A stretch of 64,000 nucleotides of DNA from Collinsella aerofaciens (lineage in GTDB: Bacteria; Actinomycetota; Coriobacteriia; Coriobacteriales; Coriobacteriaceae): contig NZ_JAHONA010000002.1 of NCBI RefSeq assembly GCF_019131995.1, forward strand, positions 1 to 64,000, given 5' to 3'. Within the stretch, counting starts at the first letter, position 1, and each line of letters starts with the position of its first letter. Positions 37,464 through 45,733 of the stretch are shown here, piece by piece. A program made the translations under genes and the position numbers. The notes under the pieces were generated by a model. That model was not told the DNA's origin, did no database searches, and worked only from the letters and a program-made list of their open reading frames with translations.

Positions 37464-37601
37464 GTTCGCCCCGGTCGCACGGCGGCATGTGAAGTCGATC
37501 GCGAGTTCCGCACGAGCCAGAGAGCACTTAATGTGCTCTCTGTGCGAGTCAGGACTGTCCGAGCAGGCGACTTCACATGCCGCCGTGCGACCGGGGCGAA
37601 C
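37464..37601. repeat. 138-bp palindromic element with perfect 34-bp arms
   Basis: Arms at 37464-37497 and 37568-37601 are exact inverted complements of 34 bp. The 70-bp centre contains a second hairpin, AGAGAGCAC/GTGCTCTCT (37519-37541). It lies after the gyrA terminator and before the tRNA promoter, carries no gene, and is far larger than a terminator needs to be. Confidence 0.9.
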
Positions 37602-37628
37602 ACACTTCAAAGATTTTCAAAAAAGTTG

Positions 37629-37658
37629 TTGACGCGCGCGTAACGACTCGTCTAATAT
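37629..37658 (+). promoter_or_regulatory. Promoter of the tRNA-Ile gene
   Basis: TTGACG (37629-37634) and TAATAT (37653-37658) are 18 bp apart and end 14 bp before the tRNA. Confidence 0.75.
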
Positions 37659-37672
37659 ATCCCTTGCGCGAT

Positions 37673-37749
37673 GGACCTGTAGCTCAGTTGGTTAGAGCGT
37701 CCGGCTGATAACCGGGAGGTCACAAGTTCGAATCTTGTCAGGTCCACCA
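37673..37749 (+). tRNA. tRNA-Ile (anticodon GAT), first copy
   Basis: Acceptor stem GGACCTG/CAGGTCC, anticodon loop CTGATAA (GAT), T-arm with GTTCGAAT, CCA encoded. Identical to the copy at 37897. Confidence 0.97.
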
Positions 37750-37760
37750 CTTTCTTTCGC

Positions 37761-37805
37761 AATAAACACCCCAGCGAGAGCCGAGTCGCCGCTGGGGTGT
37801 TTATT
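37761..37805 (+). terminator. Terminator between tRNA-Ile and tRNA-Ala
   Basis: A 16-bp perfect stem (AATAAACACCCCAGCG with its complement) has its T-rich 3' arm acting as the run. It should separate the first tRNA-Ile from the tRNA-Ala/tRNA-Ile pair. Confidence 0.85.
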
Positions 37806-37816
37806 ACTGTCTCCGT

Positions 37817-37892
37817 GGGGGTTTAGCTCAGCTGGGAGAGCGCGGGCTTTGCAAGCCTGAGGTCAGGGGTTCGATCCCCCTAACCTCCACCA
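37817..37892 (+). tRNA. tRNA-Ala (anticodon TGC)
   Basis: Acceptor stem GGGGGTT/AACCTCC with one G-T pair, anticodon loop TTTGCAA (TGC), T-arm GGTTCGATCC, CCA encoded. Four bases separate it from the next tRNA. Confidence 0.97.
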
Positions 37893-37896
37893 TGAT

Positions 37897-37973
37897 GGAC
37901 CTGTAGCTCAGTTGGTTAGAGCGTCCGGCTGATAACCGGGAGGTCACAAGTTCGAATCTTGTCAGGTCCACCA
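37897..37973 (+). tRNA. tRNA-Ile (anticodon GAT), second copy
   Basis: A 77-base sequence identical to the tRNA at 37673. It is close enough to tRNA-Ala to be cut from one transcript. Confidence 0.97.
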
Positions 37974-37987
37974 TCAAAACTGTGAAG

Positions 37988-38017
37988 AGCCCTGGGGCGT
38001 TGCCTCGGGGCTTTTTT
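37988..38017 (+). terminator. Terminator after the tRNA cluster
   Basis: An 11-bp stem with two wobble pairs (AGCCCTGGGGC against GCCTCGGGGCT) and a GTT loop is followed by TTTTTT. Confidence 0.85.
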
Positions 38018-38131
38018 CTTGTCTGCGATAAATCTCATTTTGGTTTTGTGTGCTGTGCGAAAGATTGGGTAGTATAGCTATTCAATGCGGCGGGCTGCCG
38101 CGTGTTAACCGCTACGTACCGGAGGTGTTCC

Positions 38132-38632
38132 ATGGTTCGTGTCGACATAGAGACCATCGTCATGGCCGCCGGTCCCGTGCCATCGCTTATTGTGCTTCGT
38201 GAGCGCTGCAGCAAGTCGGACTCGCCCGCGCCGTTGCGTTCCCTTTCCATTCAGACTGGTTCGTTTGAAGCTGCTGCCATTAGCCGCGGCATCGATAGCG
38301 GCCGCGCCGAGCGCCCGATTACCCATGACCTGCTGCTCGATACTGTTAGCGCCCTGGGCGCCAAGCTCGAGCGCATCGAGATCGTTCGCGCCGAGCCGCC
38401 GGTGTTCTACGCGACGATCGTCGTGCTGGCCGATGGTGACGAGCTCAAGATTGACGCCCGCCCCAGTGATGCCATTGCCCTTGCCGTGCGCAGCAATGCC
38501 CCCATGTTTGTGGAGGACGACATCATGAATCGCCTGGGCACCGTTTTTGCCCATGCCGAGGAAGTTGACGACGAGCAGGAGTTCGAGAAGTTCGACGAGT
38601 TCGTCCACACACTCTCCCCCGATGACTTCTAA
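38132..38632 (+). CDS. Bifunctional nuclease family protein (DUF151)
   Basis: 166 residues from MVRVDIETIV, chosen for GGAGG seven bases upstream. FYATIVVLADGDELKIDARPSDAIALAVRSNAP is the core of the bifunctional nuclease (BFN) domain. Some BFN proteins have DNase and RNase activity and others act in regulation; the bacterial role is not settled. The C terminus is acidic (EEVDDEQEFEKFDEF). The stop is immediately followed by the next ATG, so the two genes are coupled. Confidence 0.88.
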   Translation: MVRVDIETIVMAAGPVPSLIVLRERCSKSDSPAPLRSLSIQTGSFEAAAISRGIDSGRAERPITHDLLLDTVSALGAKLERIEIVRAEPPVFYATIVVLADGDELKIDARPSDAIALAVRSNAPMFVEDDIMNRLGTVFAHAEEVDDEQEFEKFDEFVHTLSPDDF

Positions 38633-39022
38633 ATGCGGGGCGGCCAGGATGTGGAGCGTTCGCTGATGGCCGGCGGTATGTCGGCTGAGGCGGCGGCCAT
38701 TGCCCGCGAGGCCCAGATGCGCTCGGAGGCTTCTGAGGCGGCTCGCATTGCCTATGTGACGCAGGCCTGCACGCTTCGCGAGCGCCGCGGCTCGTTTATC
38801 AAGATGGTTGTCGTCTCCGTCCTTGTCGCGGCAATCTGCTCGCGCCTTCGTGGTACAGTTGGTGCGCTTGGGTTTTCGATCTCTACGGGCCTTGTGATCT
38901 GGGGTGTGGTCGATGCGGTAATGCTGACCAGTCAGATCAAGGTGCTCGACAAGCGCGCAGCGGACATGATGCGCGCCCGCGACGCTGCCGCCAGGATCGC
39001 CGCCGAGGCACAAGAACTGTAA
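38633..39022 (+). CDS. Small membrane protein with helical flanks, unknown function
   Basis: 129 residues, starting directly after the stop of the BFN gene. An Ala/Glu-rich helix (about 10-50) is followed by two hydrophobic segments (about 55-72 and 77-98, separated by RLRGTVG) and another Ala-rich helix. No family is recognised. The overlap-free coupling suggests it acts with the BFN protein. Confidence 0.72.
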   Translation: MRGGQDVERSLMAGGMSAEAAAIAREAQMRSEASEAARIAYVTQACTLRERRGSFIKMVVVSVLVAAICSRLRGTVGALGFSISTGLVIWGVVDAVMLTSQIKVLDKRAADMMRARDAAARIAAEAQEL

Positions 39023-39052
39023 CGACGCCAGACTCGATGGGAAGGTCTAAAG

Positions 39053-39502
39053 ATGGCACAGGATATGCAGGACGCCGGTAACGTCTCCGCCGAGCTCGAC
39101 GCCATGGTGTGCGATCTGATCGGCGCGTTCTTGGACGACCTTGCCGCCGGTGAAAACCCTGGCGTGGTCGTGGCAATTGAGGACGCCGCTTCCAACCGTT
39201 ATCTGGCGGCGCTCGATGAGGATGGCGAAGAGGCGTGCCTCGAGGCGGCCACCAACTTTATCTCCGAGCACAAGATGGGTCTTAAGGACGAGGGCCTGGG
39301 CCGTATCGCTCGCTATGCCATCGGCTACACCGGCTGCGTCGAGATTGACGGCGGCTATCACGATGCTCTGCTCGTGAGCTTCTTCGAAACCACGCTCGAG
39401 AGTGGTTTTTCGGCATACGTGCTGTATGAGGGCATGGGCGCCGGCGATGGTTTTATGTGGAGCGACCCTGAACCTGCAGGTGAGGAAACCCCTCTCATCT
39501 AA
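39053..39502 (+). CDS. Acidic cytoplasmic protein, unknown function
   Basis: 149 residues, strongly acidic, with no signal peptide or membrane helix. GEEACLEAATNFISEH and IARYAIGYTGCVEIDGGYHDALLVSFFE suggest a compact alpha/beta domain. AAGGTCTAA lies before the ATG. It is probably the third gene of the BFN cluster, 30 bp after the second. Not recognised. Confidence 0.72.
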   Translation: MAQDMQDAGNVSAELDAMVCDLIGAFLDDLAAGENPGVVVAIEDAASNRYLAALDEDGEEACLEAATNFISEHKMGLKDEGLGRIARYAIGYTGCVEIDGGYHDALLVSFFETTLESGFSAYVLYEGMGAGDGFMWSDPEPAGEETPLI

Positions 39503-39619
39503 AATCGCTAAAATAAACGAGTTTTCGGTAAAAGGCTCAATATTCCCGCTGAGCGTTGTATCGCTGGGCGGGCCGCATACGCGTGCCGGTTGTATATAGA
39601 TAGAAGATAGGGGAACTAC

Positions 39620-41458
39620 ATGCGCGTAGACAATCTGAGGAACATCGCCATCATCGCTCACGTCGACCACGGCAAGACGACGATGGTCGACAAGCTCCTG
39701 CGTGCCACGGACGCCTTCCGTGCCAACCAGCAGGTCGAGGACCGCGTCCTGGATTCCAACGACCAGGAGCGCGAGCGCGGCATTACGATTCTCGCCAAGA
39801 ACATCTCTATCGAGTACAAGGACGTCAAGATCAACGTCATCGACACCCCGGGCCACGCCGACTTTGGCGGCGAGGTCGAGCGCGTGCTGCGTATGGCCGA
39901 CGGCGCCCTGCTGCTGGTCGACGCTTTTGAGGGCCCCATGCCCCAGACCCGCTTCGTGCTGCGTCACGCTATCGACACCGGTCTTAAGATCATGATCGTC
40001 ATCAACAAGATCGACCGTCCGGGTGCCAACCCCGAGAAGGCCTACAACGACTGCCTCGACCTTATGGCCGACCTGGGCGCTACCGACGACCAGCTTGAGT
40101 TCGCCATGGAGCACGTGGTCTACGCCAGCGCCATGAATGGCTTTGCCCGCCTTGACCCCAACGACGGCAACATGGACATGTATCCGCTGCTCGATATGAT
40201 CATCGACGACATGCCCGCGCCCGAGGTTGACGAGAACGCCCCGCTGGCCATGCAGTGCGTGACCATCGACCACTCCAACTTCGTTGGCCGTATCGGCATC
40301 GGTCGCGTGTACTCCGGCACCATCCACCAGGGCGACCAGATCCAGGTTGTCAAGAATGACGGTTCCAGCGCCACCGCTACCGTCAAGCAGCTCTTTACCT
40401 TCGACTACCTGGGCCGCACCGAGTGCCAGGAAGTCGGCGCCGGTGACATCGCCGCCGTCGTGGGCATCGATCGCACCGATATCGGCGATGTCTACACCGA
40501 CCCCGAGAACCCCGTTGAACTCGAGCCCATCGAGATCGACCCGCCGACCCTGTCCATCGTCTTTGAGGCTTCGACCTCTCCGCTCGTCGGCCGTGACGGC
40601 GACATCGTGGGTGCCCGTCAGCTCAAGGAGCGCCTGTTCAACGAGGCCGAGAACAACGTGACCATGAAGATCGAGGAGCTCGAGGACAAGAGCGGCGTCG
40701 AGGTCTCTGGCCGCGGCATCCTGCACCTGTCCGTCCTGATGGAGTCCATGCGCCGCGAGGGCTTTGAGTTCCAGGTCGGCCGTCCCCGCGTTCTGTTTAA
40801 GAAGGACGAGAACGGCAACAAGATGGAGCCTGTCGAGCAGGCCGTCGTTGAGTGCCCGGACGAGTACTCGGGCAAGGTCGTTGAGGTCTTCGGTACCTCC
40901 GGTGGCATCATGACGAGCATGGATACCTCGGGTATCGTGACGCACCTCGAGTTTAAGATCCCGACCCGCGGCATCATGGGCCTTAAGAACCGCATCATGA
41001 ACGTCACCCACGGCGAGGGCGTGTTCTACCACACCTTCCTGGAGTACGGTCCCTACGCCGGCGAGATCGGCAACCGTCAGAACGGCGCAATGATCTCCAT
41101 GACCACCGAGAAGGCCGTTGCCTATGCTCTGGGTACGCTGCAGGAGCGCGGCCAGCTTTTTGTTGAGCCGGGCACCGAGTGCTACGAGGGCATGATCGTG
41201 GGCGAGCGCAGCAAGGCTGGCGACATGGTCGTCAACATCGCCCGTACCAAGAACCTGGGCAACCAGCGTTCCTCGACCTCCGATATCTCCGTTCAGCTGG
41301 TGCCGCCCCGCACCTTCTCGCTGGAGGAGGCGCTGGAGTACATCGCCGACGACGAGCTGGTTGAGATTACCCCCAAGAACATCCGCCTGCGCAAGCGCCT
41401 GCTCAACGCCACCGACCGCAAGAAGGCCGCCGTCCGCGCCGGCCAGGTCAACAAATAA
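39620..41458 (+). CDS. typA: Ribosome-associated GTPase TypA/BipA
   Basis: 612 residues, the usual length. It is a translational GTPase related to EF-G that helps 50S assembly, especially in cold or stress. G1 is HVDHGKTT, the switch region has [12 protein letters not shown]3 is [12 protein letters not shown] and G4 NKIDRPGA. The C-terminal part has the BipA-specific [22 protein letters not shown] lies seven bases before the ATG. It is transcribed alone and ends at the hairpin at 41487. Confidence 0.97.
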   Translation: MRVDNLRNIAIIAHVDHGKTTMVDKLLRATDAFRANQQVEDRVLDSNDQERERGITILAKNISIEYKDVKINVIDTPGHADFGGEVERVLRMADGALLLVDAFEGPMPQTRFVLRHAIDTGLKIMIVINKIDRPGANPEKAYNDCLDLMADLGATDDQLEFAMEHVVYASAMNGFARLDPNDGNMDMYPLLDMIIDDMPAPEVDENAPLAMQCVTIDHSNFVGRIGIGRVYSGTIHQGDQIQVVKNDGSSATATVKQLFTFDYLGRTECQEVGAGDIAAVVGIDRTDIGDVYTDPENPVELEPIEIDPPTLSIVFEASTSPLVGRDGDIVGARQLKERLFNEAENNVTMKIEELEDKSGVEVSGRGILHLSVLMESMRREGFEFQVGRPRVLFKKDENGNKMEPVEQAVVECPDEYSGKVVEVFGTSGGIMTSMDTSGIVTHLEFKIPTRGIMGLKNRIMNVTHGEGVFYHTFLEYGPYAGEIGNRQNGAMISMTTEKAVAYALGTLQERGQLFVEPGTECYEGMIVGERSKAGDMVVNIARTKNLGNQRSSTSDISVQLVPPRTFSLEEALEYIADDELVEITPKNIRLRKRLLNATDRKKAAVRAGQVNK

Positions 41459-41486
41459 GCGCTGGACTTTATAGCGTCTAACAAGA

Positions 41487-41520
41487 AAGGGCGTCGACCG
41501 TAATGGTCGGCGCCCTTTTT
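41487..41520 (+). terminator. Terminator of typA
   Basis: A 13-bp stem (AAGGGCGTCGACC against GGTCGGCGCCCTT, one wobble) is followed by TTTTTGTG. Confidence 0.9.
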
Positions 41521-41586
41521 GTGCATAGGGACTGAGCTGGTCTGCACCACCACAAAGGTGCCTGGTCCCTTTGTGGTGGTTGGCGG

Positions 41587-42732
41587 CTAAGCGGTGGGGA
41601 GTCCTGGCGTGTTAGCCGGCTGCTGCGGCTTGACGCGGGCGTTGCGCCAGATGATTTGGATGATGTAACCGAGCATAAAGACAAAGGCCACGCCGCTGAT
41701 GAAGTCACCTACGAGGGGAAGCCCCGTGAGGGCGCCTGCGATTACGCCGCCCACGGCTGCCATGGCGTAGCGGTTTTGGTTGTGTCCAACCATGCGGGCG
41801 ATCGCGCACCCCGCAAAGGCACTCGACATCAACGCGATGCCGATAACGCCGCACAAGAGGGTTCCGGCAAGCGACAGACCAGCGATAGAGATAATCAGCA
41901 GTAGGACGGCGGGGACGATAGCAATCGTGCCCAGAAGACCGCTCACCCACAGGGGCATGGAGCGCTGGTGGAGCATGCCGGCGGCGCTGGCGGTCGCGCG
42001 CGGAAAGATGAGCTCGAGCAGCAGAGCGACAAAGCAGGTCGAGAGTGCCGCGGCGACGATACCGCCGATGACATCGTTAACGGTGGAAGTATCCTCGTTC
42101 TCGGTGCGGTCGATCTTGAGCGCACCGACCTCGGCTCCCGCGGCGCGCTCGGGGTCCTCGGAGACGTGCGCGTTCACGGTGCCGGTGATGTGGGCGTTCT
42201 TGCCCAGGATGAGCTTGTCGGCCCAAACCTCGACATCGCCCTTGACGGTGCCATCGATGGTCACCGTGTCGCCCGCAAGCGCTGCCGACTTGGTGGAGCC
42301 TCGCAGGGCAACCGTCTCGCCTATCGCGTAGAAACAGTTGGCGGTGCTGTCGGAATTGAGCACGACATGCTGGCCAGCGACGGTCACGCTGCCATCAACC
42401 GTGGTCTTGGCAATGTCGATGGTGCGTGCCGCCAGACGGACGGCGCCGCCCACTGTGCAGTCACGGATCGAGAGGGTATCGCCCGCGGCGATGATATCGC
42501 GGCCGATGGACACATCATCCAAGTTGAGGGCCTGACCTGCCCAGTACAGGTCACCTTCGACGCCGGACGGATTGGCGTCATTGTCGGTCGCAAGTACGTT
42601 TCCTGCGGTGTCCGTGCCGGCGAACGACGCCGTGGGAAGCACGGTGATCGCCAGCGCGATGAGCGCGAATAGGATGGTGATGCGGCCCCATGCTTTACGG
42701 CGCTGGGTCAACGGGAGTTGATTGCAGGGCAT
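41587..42732 (-). CDS. Membrane protein with bactofilin-like beta-helix domain
   Basis: 381 residues from MPCNQLPL, chosen for GAAGGA six bases upstream. An N-terminal hydrophobic segment (about 17-38) may be a signal peptide or anchor. Residues about 60-205 are a string of short repeats (GDTLSIRD, GAVRLAART, GSVTVAGQ, GDTVTIDGTVKGDVEVWADKL) typical of polymer-forming bactofilin-like beta-helices. Four or five membrane helices follow (about 225-365). A beta-helix outside the cell joined to a membrane bundle is suggested. The function is unknown; cell-envelope organisation would fit. Confidence 0.75.
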   Translation of the reverse strand: MPCNQLPLTQRRKAWGRITILFALIALAITVLPTASFAGTDTAGNVLATDNDANPSGVEGDLYWAGQALNLDDVSIGRDIIAAGDTLSIRDCTVGGAVRLAARTIDIAKTTVDGSVTVAGQHVVLNSDSTANCFYAIGETVALRGSTKSAALAGDTVTIDGTVKGDVEVWADKLILGKNAHITGTVNAHVSEDPERAAGAEVGALKIDRTENEDTSTVNDVIGGIVAAALSTCFVALLLELIFPRATASAAGMLHQRSMPLWVSGLLGTIAIVPAVLLLIISIAGLSLAGTLLCGVIGIALMSSAFAGCAIARMVGHNQNRYAMAAVGGVIAGALTGLPLVGDFISGVAFVFMLGYIIQIIWRNARVKPQQPANTPGLPTA

Positions 42733-42838
42733 AGTGAATCCTTCGTTAGATACTCGGCATATACCTAACAGGGTACCCAACGCGTGGGCGCTCTAAAAGA
42801 ACCTCTCGGTTGCATTTCGAAGGATGAGCCCGCGCTAC

Positions 42839-43528
42839 CTACTTTTTGCGATGCAAAAAGCGTGCGATGTCATCCTCGGTGGGGCTTTTGATATCAAAGC
42901 GCAGCGACAGCCAGCGTAGTCCCATGGTCACCACGACGCAAACGACCAGTGCGACGACATTGCTGACCAAGCCGCTCATGACAAGGCAAACATAGCTTGC
43001 CGATCCGGCGATGGCCGCGATGGCATAGAAGTTGGTGCGCTGGAAGATACCCGGCACCACACCCATAAAACCATCTCGCAGCATGCCGCCGCCCACCGCG
43101 GTAAAAAAGCCCATCATGATGCACACCGCCGGCGCAAAGCCGTAGACCAGCGCCTTGTCTGCGCCGGTTGCCGCATAAATACCCACCGAGATGATATCGA
43201 GCAGGGGAATGAGCTTTTCGGGTTTGTCGACGATTGCCGGGAAAATGTAGATGATGGCTGCCGTGGCAATGGAAAGCGGCAGCGCCATTGGCTGGTTGAG
43301 GATGTAGACGTTGCCTACCTGCAGCGTCATATCGCGCAAAAGACCGCCGCCCAGACCGCAGACCACCGCGAGCGCAACTGCACCCACCAGGTCGAGTTTG
43401 TGCTCGCGCGCAACCAGCACACCCGAGATCGATGCAGCGACAACAGCGAACATCTCGAGCCAAAACGGAATAGCGACCATGGCATCCGAGGCATGTGAGG
43501 TAATGGTTATGGCGGCGGCGACGGGCAA
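42839..43528 (-). CDS. TRIC-type cation channel family protein (UPF0126)
   Basis: 229 residues from a TTG start with AAGGA seven bases upstream. About seven membrane helices form two pseudo-repeats, each with the family mark GGGxxRD (GLGGGLLRDM and AVGGGMLRDGF). Bacterial members of this family include trimeric potassium channels related to TRIC; YicG of E. coli belongs here. It lies just downstream of a divergent region and points toward the bactofilin-like gene. Confidence 0.88.
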   Translation of the reverse strand: MPVAAAITITSHASDAMVAIPFWLEMFAVVAASISGVLVAREHKLDLVGAVALAVVCGLGGGLLRDMTLQVGNVYILNQPMALPLSIATAAIIYIFPAIVDKPEKLIPLLDIISVGIYAATGADKALVYGFAPAVCIMMGFFTAVGGGMLRDGFMGVVPGIFQRTNFYAIAAIAGSASYVCLVMSGLVSNVVALVVCVVVTMGLRWLSLRFDIKSPTEDDIARFLHRKK

Positions 43529-43659
43529 GATGGGGTCCTTTGGATTGTGGGTTTAGACAATGCCCGTACATAGTACATGTTCGGCGCCGATTGCGATCCT
43601 ATTGCTCGGCAAACGGTCGGGACTGGATGCTGACATGGCATTGCTGGAATGCCAGGGAT

Positions 43660-43740
43660 CCAAAACATGTACGTCACCCTCCAAAAACGGCATTTTTCGA
43701 CATCTTTGGAGGAGGACGTACATGTTTGGATTGAGCTCAC
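43660..43740. repeat. Palindromic element, copy 1 (left of nuclease gene)
   Basis: 81 bp that fold into a long imperfect hairpin: CCAAAACATGTACGTC at the left end against GACGTACATGTTTGG near the right, with inner arms CCTCCAAAAA-type and TTTGGAGG. It is present in reverse orientation at 44851-44930. The rest of 43529-43832 holds a small IR (TGGCATT/AATGCCA, 43638-43654) and no gene. Confidence 0.88.
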
Positions 43741-43832
43741 AGCATGAGTGAGTTGATTTACTCACATCCGGTATATTTCCCCACTTCAACGGACATAAGA
43801 GTTGGATACCGGCTCAGAGCGAGAGGCCCTCA

Positions 43833-44840
43833 ATGGATACCCCTGTTCTCATTTCGCATAAAACCGCATGGCTTGTCCATCATGCACCCCAGAATTTGGT
43901 TCAGTCTCTTGCGCGGCACGACTACCAGATAGGCGCACAAGGCATCTCCACCCAGCAACGTGTTGCGCGCATACGACAGGCCCTTACCGACTGCGGCATT
44001 CCGTCCGATATACTTAAGACTATCGATATCGCGGTTGTATTCGAATTTGAGCGAATTCGTACCAAAGGCGTCGTTTGCCACATTCTTGGACAAAATCTTC
44101 CCTACGAGCATATTAACGAGTTGACGCCCGGAATCTTCATCACCGACGAAGCCTTCGCCTTCGTGCTCGCTGCCGAGTGGATGGATAAGATCGAATATCT
44201 CGAATATGGCTATGAAGTTTGCGGCGATTATCGCATGAGGCTCAATCCCGCCGACCCTTATACCGAGCAACCAGCCACCACCTCCAAGGATGAAATAACC
44301 GAACTGCTCGATCGGCACCCCGGCAAACCCGGTGCCACACGTGCACGGCTCGCGCTCAGGCACATCTACGATCGCTCGGCCTCGCCTATGGAGACCGCTT
44401 CGGCAATCGCCCTCTCGCTCCCAACAAGCGAAGGCGGCGTTGGCATCCGAGGTGTCGAACTCAACAAACCGCTCGAGATCCCTCAACGTCTCTGGCATTG
44501 CGCCAAAGCTCGAACGCTCAAAATCGATGCGCTCGTGACCTATAAGCGCAGGGCGCTCGGTATCGAATATAAGGGCGGTTTTCACGATGAGCTCGAGCGC
44601 AAGGGAGCAGATGCGGAGCGAGAGGCCGTTCTCTCCCAAATGGGATATCGAATCGTTACGCTCACTTCGGCTCAGTTCGGCAGCCAGCTCGCCTTTCACC
44701 GCGCCATGAACAACATTCGCGAAGCACTCGGCATGCCTCGCTGTACCGACACCGGGTACCAGAGAAAACAAAACGAACTACGCAAGGCACTTATCCGCAA
44801 CTGGAAAAGCATACGAGACGAGGAGGCACCTTCCGAATAG
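43833..44840 (+). CDS. Nuclease-fold protein (DUF559/Vsr-like C-terminal domain)
   Basis: 335 residues. The N-terminal half (about 1-150) has no recognised fold. The second half begins with PGKPGATRARLALRHIYDRSASPMET, a pattern of actinobacterial proteins ending in a DUF559 domain, and then shows a PD-(D/E)xK-like set: Glu187, Asp232 (KIDALV) and Glu245-x-Lys247 (GIEYKG), followed by DAEREAVLSQMGYRIVTLTSAQF. This suggests a metal-dependent endonuclease related to Vsr. It is flanked by inverted copies of a palindromic element, which looks like a mobile cassette. Defence or a toxin-like role is inference only. Confidence 0.75.
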   Translation: MDTPVLISHKTAWLVHHAPQNLVQSLARHDYQIGAQGISTQQRVARIRQALTDCGIPSDILKTIDIAVVFEFERIRTKGVVCHILGQNLPYEHINELTPGIFITDEAFAFVLAAEWMDKIEYLEYGYEVCGDYRMRLNPADPYTEQPATTSKDEITELLDRHPGKPGATRARLALRHIYDRSASPMETASAIALSLPTSEGGVGIRGVELNKPLEIPQRLWHCAKARTLKIDALVTYKRRALGIEYKGGFHDELERKGADAEREAVLSQMGYRIVTLTSAQFGSQLAFHRAMNNIREALGMPRCTDTGYQRKQNELRKALIRNWKSIRDEEAPSE

Positions 44841-44850
44841 CGCCGCTCCC

Positions 44851-44930
44851 GTGAGCTCAATCCAAACGTGTACGTCAGCCTCCAAAGATGTCGAAAAATG
44901 TCGTTTTTTGAGGCTGACGTACATGTTTGG
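44851..44930. repeat. Palindromic element, copy 2 (right of nuclease gene, inverted)
   Basis: 80 bp matching the reverse complement of 43660-43740 at about 73 of 81 aligned positions, including the outer GTGAGCTCAATCC. The hairpin is stronger here, with ACGTCAGCCTC against GAGGCTGACGT. Confidence 0.88.
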
Positions 44931-44960
44931 GGAAGCGTGGGATCGAGACGTATTTCGATA

Positions 44961-44988
44961 AAAAAAAGCTCCCATTCTTGGGAGCTTT
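44961..44988 (-). terminator. Terminator after tRNA-Ser(CGA)
   Basis: AAAGCTCCCA with its complement and a short loop, followed on the minus strand by seven T. Confidence 0.88.
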
Positions 44989-44999
44989 CTCAACCAAAA

Positions 45000-45090
45000 T
45001 GGCGGAGGAGGAGGGATTCGAACCCTCGTGACCTTATACAGGCCAAACGGTTTTCGAGACCGCCGCATTCAACCACTCTGCCACCCCTCC
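45000..45090 (-). tRNA. tRNA-Ser (anticodon CGA)
   Basis: 91 bases with a long variable arm. Acceptor stem GGAGGGG/CTCCTCC with one G-T pair, anticodon loop CTCGAAA (CGA), T-arm GGTTCGAATCC, CCA encoded. Confidence 0.95.
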
Positions 45091-45100
45091 GCGTGGGGTA

Positions 45101-45130
45101 AAAACAAAGCAGGCTCAAAGGCCTGCTTTG
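45101..45130 (-). terminator. Terminator between the two tRNA-Ser genes
   Basis: CAAAGCAGGC (45105-45114) pairs with GCCTGCTTTG (45121-45130), followed on the minus strand by GTTTTTA. It ends the upstream tRNA-Ser(GGA) transcript. Confidence 0.85.
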
Positions 45131-45138
45131 GAATTAAC

Positions 45139-45229
45139 TGGCGGAGAGTCAGGGATTTGAACCCTGGAGACGCTTTTGACGCCTACACGATTTCCAATCG
45201 TGCTCCTTCGGCCACTCGGACAACTCTCC
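45139..45229 (-). tRNA. tRNA-Ser (anticodon GGA)
   Basis: 91 bases with a long variable arm. Acceptor stem GGAGAGT/ACTCTCC, anticodon loop TTGGAAA (GGA), T-arm GGTTCAAATCC, CCA encoded. Confidence 0.95.
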
Positions 45230-45245
45230 GTTAAATGCGAAAGTT

Positions 45246-45273
45246 AGTATACACGAGGAATCGCAAGGTGCAA
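45246..45273 (-). promoter_or_regulatory. Promoter of tRNA-Ser(GGA)
   Basis: On the minus strand TTGCAC (45268-45273) and TATACT (45246-45251) are 16 bp apart, about 17 bp before the tRNA. Confidence 0.65.
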
Positions 45274-45733
45274 GCCGAAAACTTAGCATTTTTTAAAACG
45301 CTTGGCCGCACTTGGCGTTGCAGTGGGGTTTGAGGTGCCAAAAAACGGCTTCCGACCAGCGTGGTTGATCAACTCAATTGTTCAAAAAGGGTATTCATAA
45401 GCGACTTGGCAATGAATTTAAAAATCTTTGATTGGTGCTGTGGGCCACTGGTATGCATTTTGCGACCACAGCCTTGTGCCCGTTGACCTGCGGCTTGGCT
45501 CAGCTTGTCCCCGCGGCACCGTATCTTGTCCACAAATCCGTCAAGCATTTGGTCGGCATTTGGTTGGAATGCGCATGAAACACCGTGCGAGTATGGGCAT
45601 ATGTGGAGGTCATGAGGTTGTAGCTGCATATTCTTGCAGCCTAGGAGGTTGAAAGATATTATTACCAAGTCTTTTCCTGCTTCAGGCGCACCTTCACGAC
45701 CTGAAGCCACATTTGCCCAGAGGAGGTGACAAT
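45274..45733 (+). other. Long noncoding leader before rpsF
   Basis: About 460 bp without a credible gene. Close to rpsF is an 8-bp hairpin, GCTTCAGG (45679-45686) against CCTGAAGC (45700-45707), then AGAGGAGGTGAC and the rpsF start. S6 operons are often autoregulated through a leader hairpin bound by S6:S18; this hairpin is a candidate, but the known motif is not clearly present. The far part is probably promoter DNA. Confidence 0.5.

Noticed and set aside
37205..37610. Minus-strand frames over the gyrA end and the palindrome
   Set aside because: They run through the gyrA coding end and the terminator; the palindrome makes them appear long.
43744..43932. Small frames over the palindromic elements giving similar peptides at both sites
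   Set aside because: The similarity comes from the repeated DNA element, not from a protein family.
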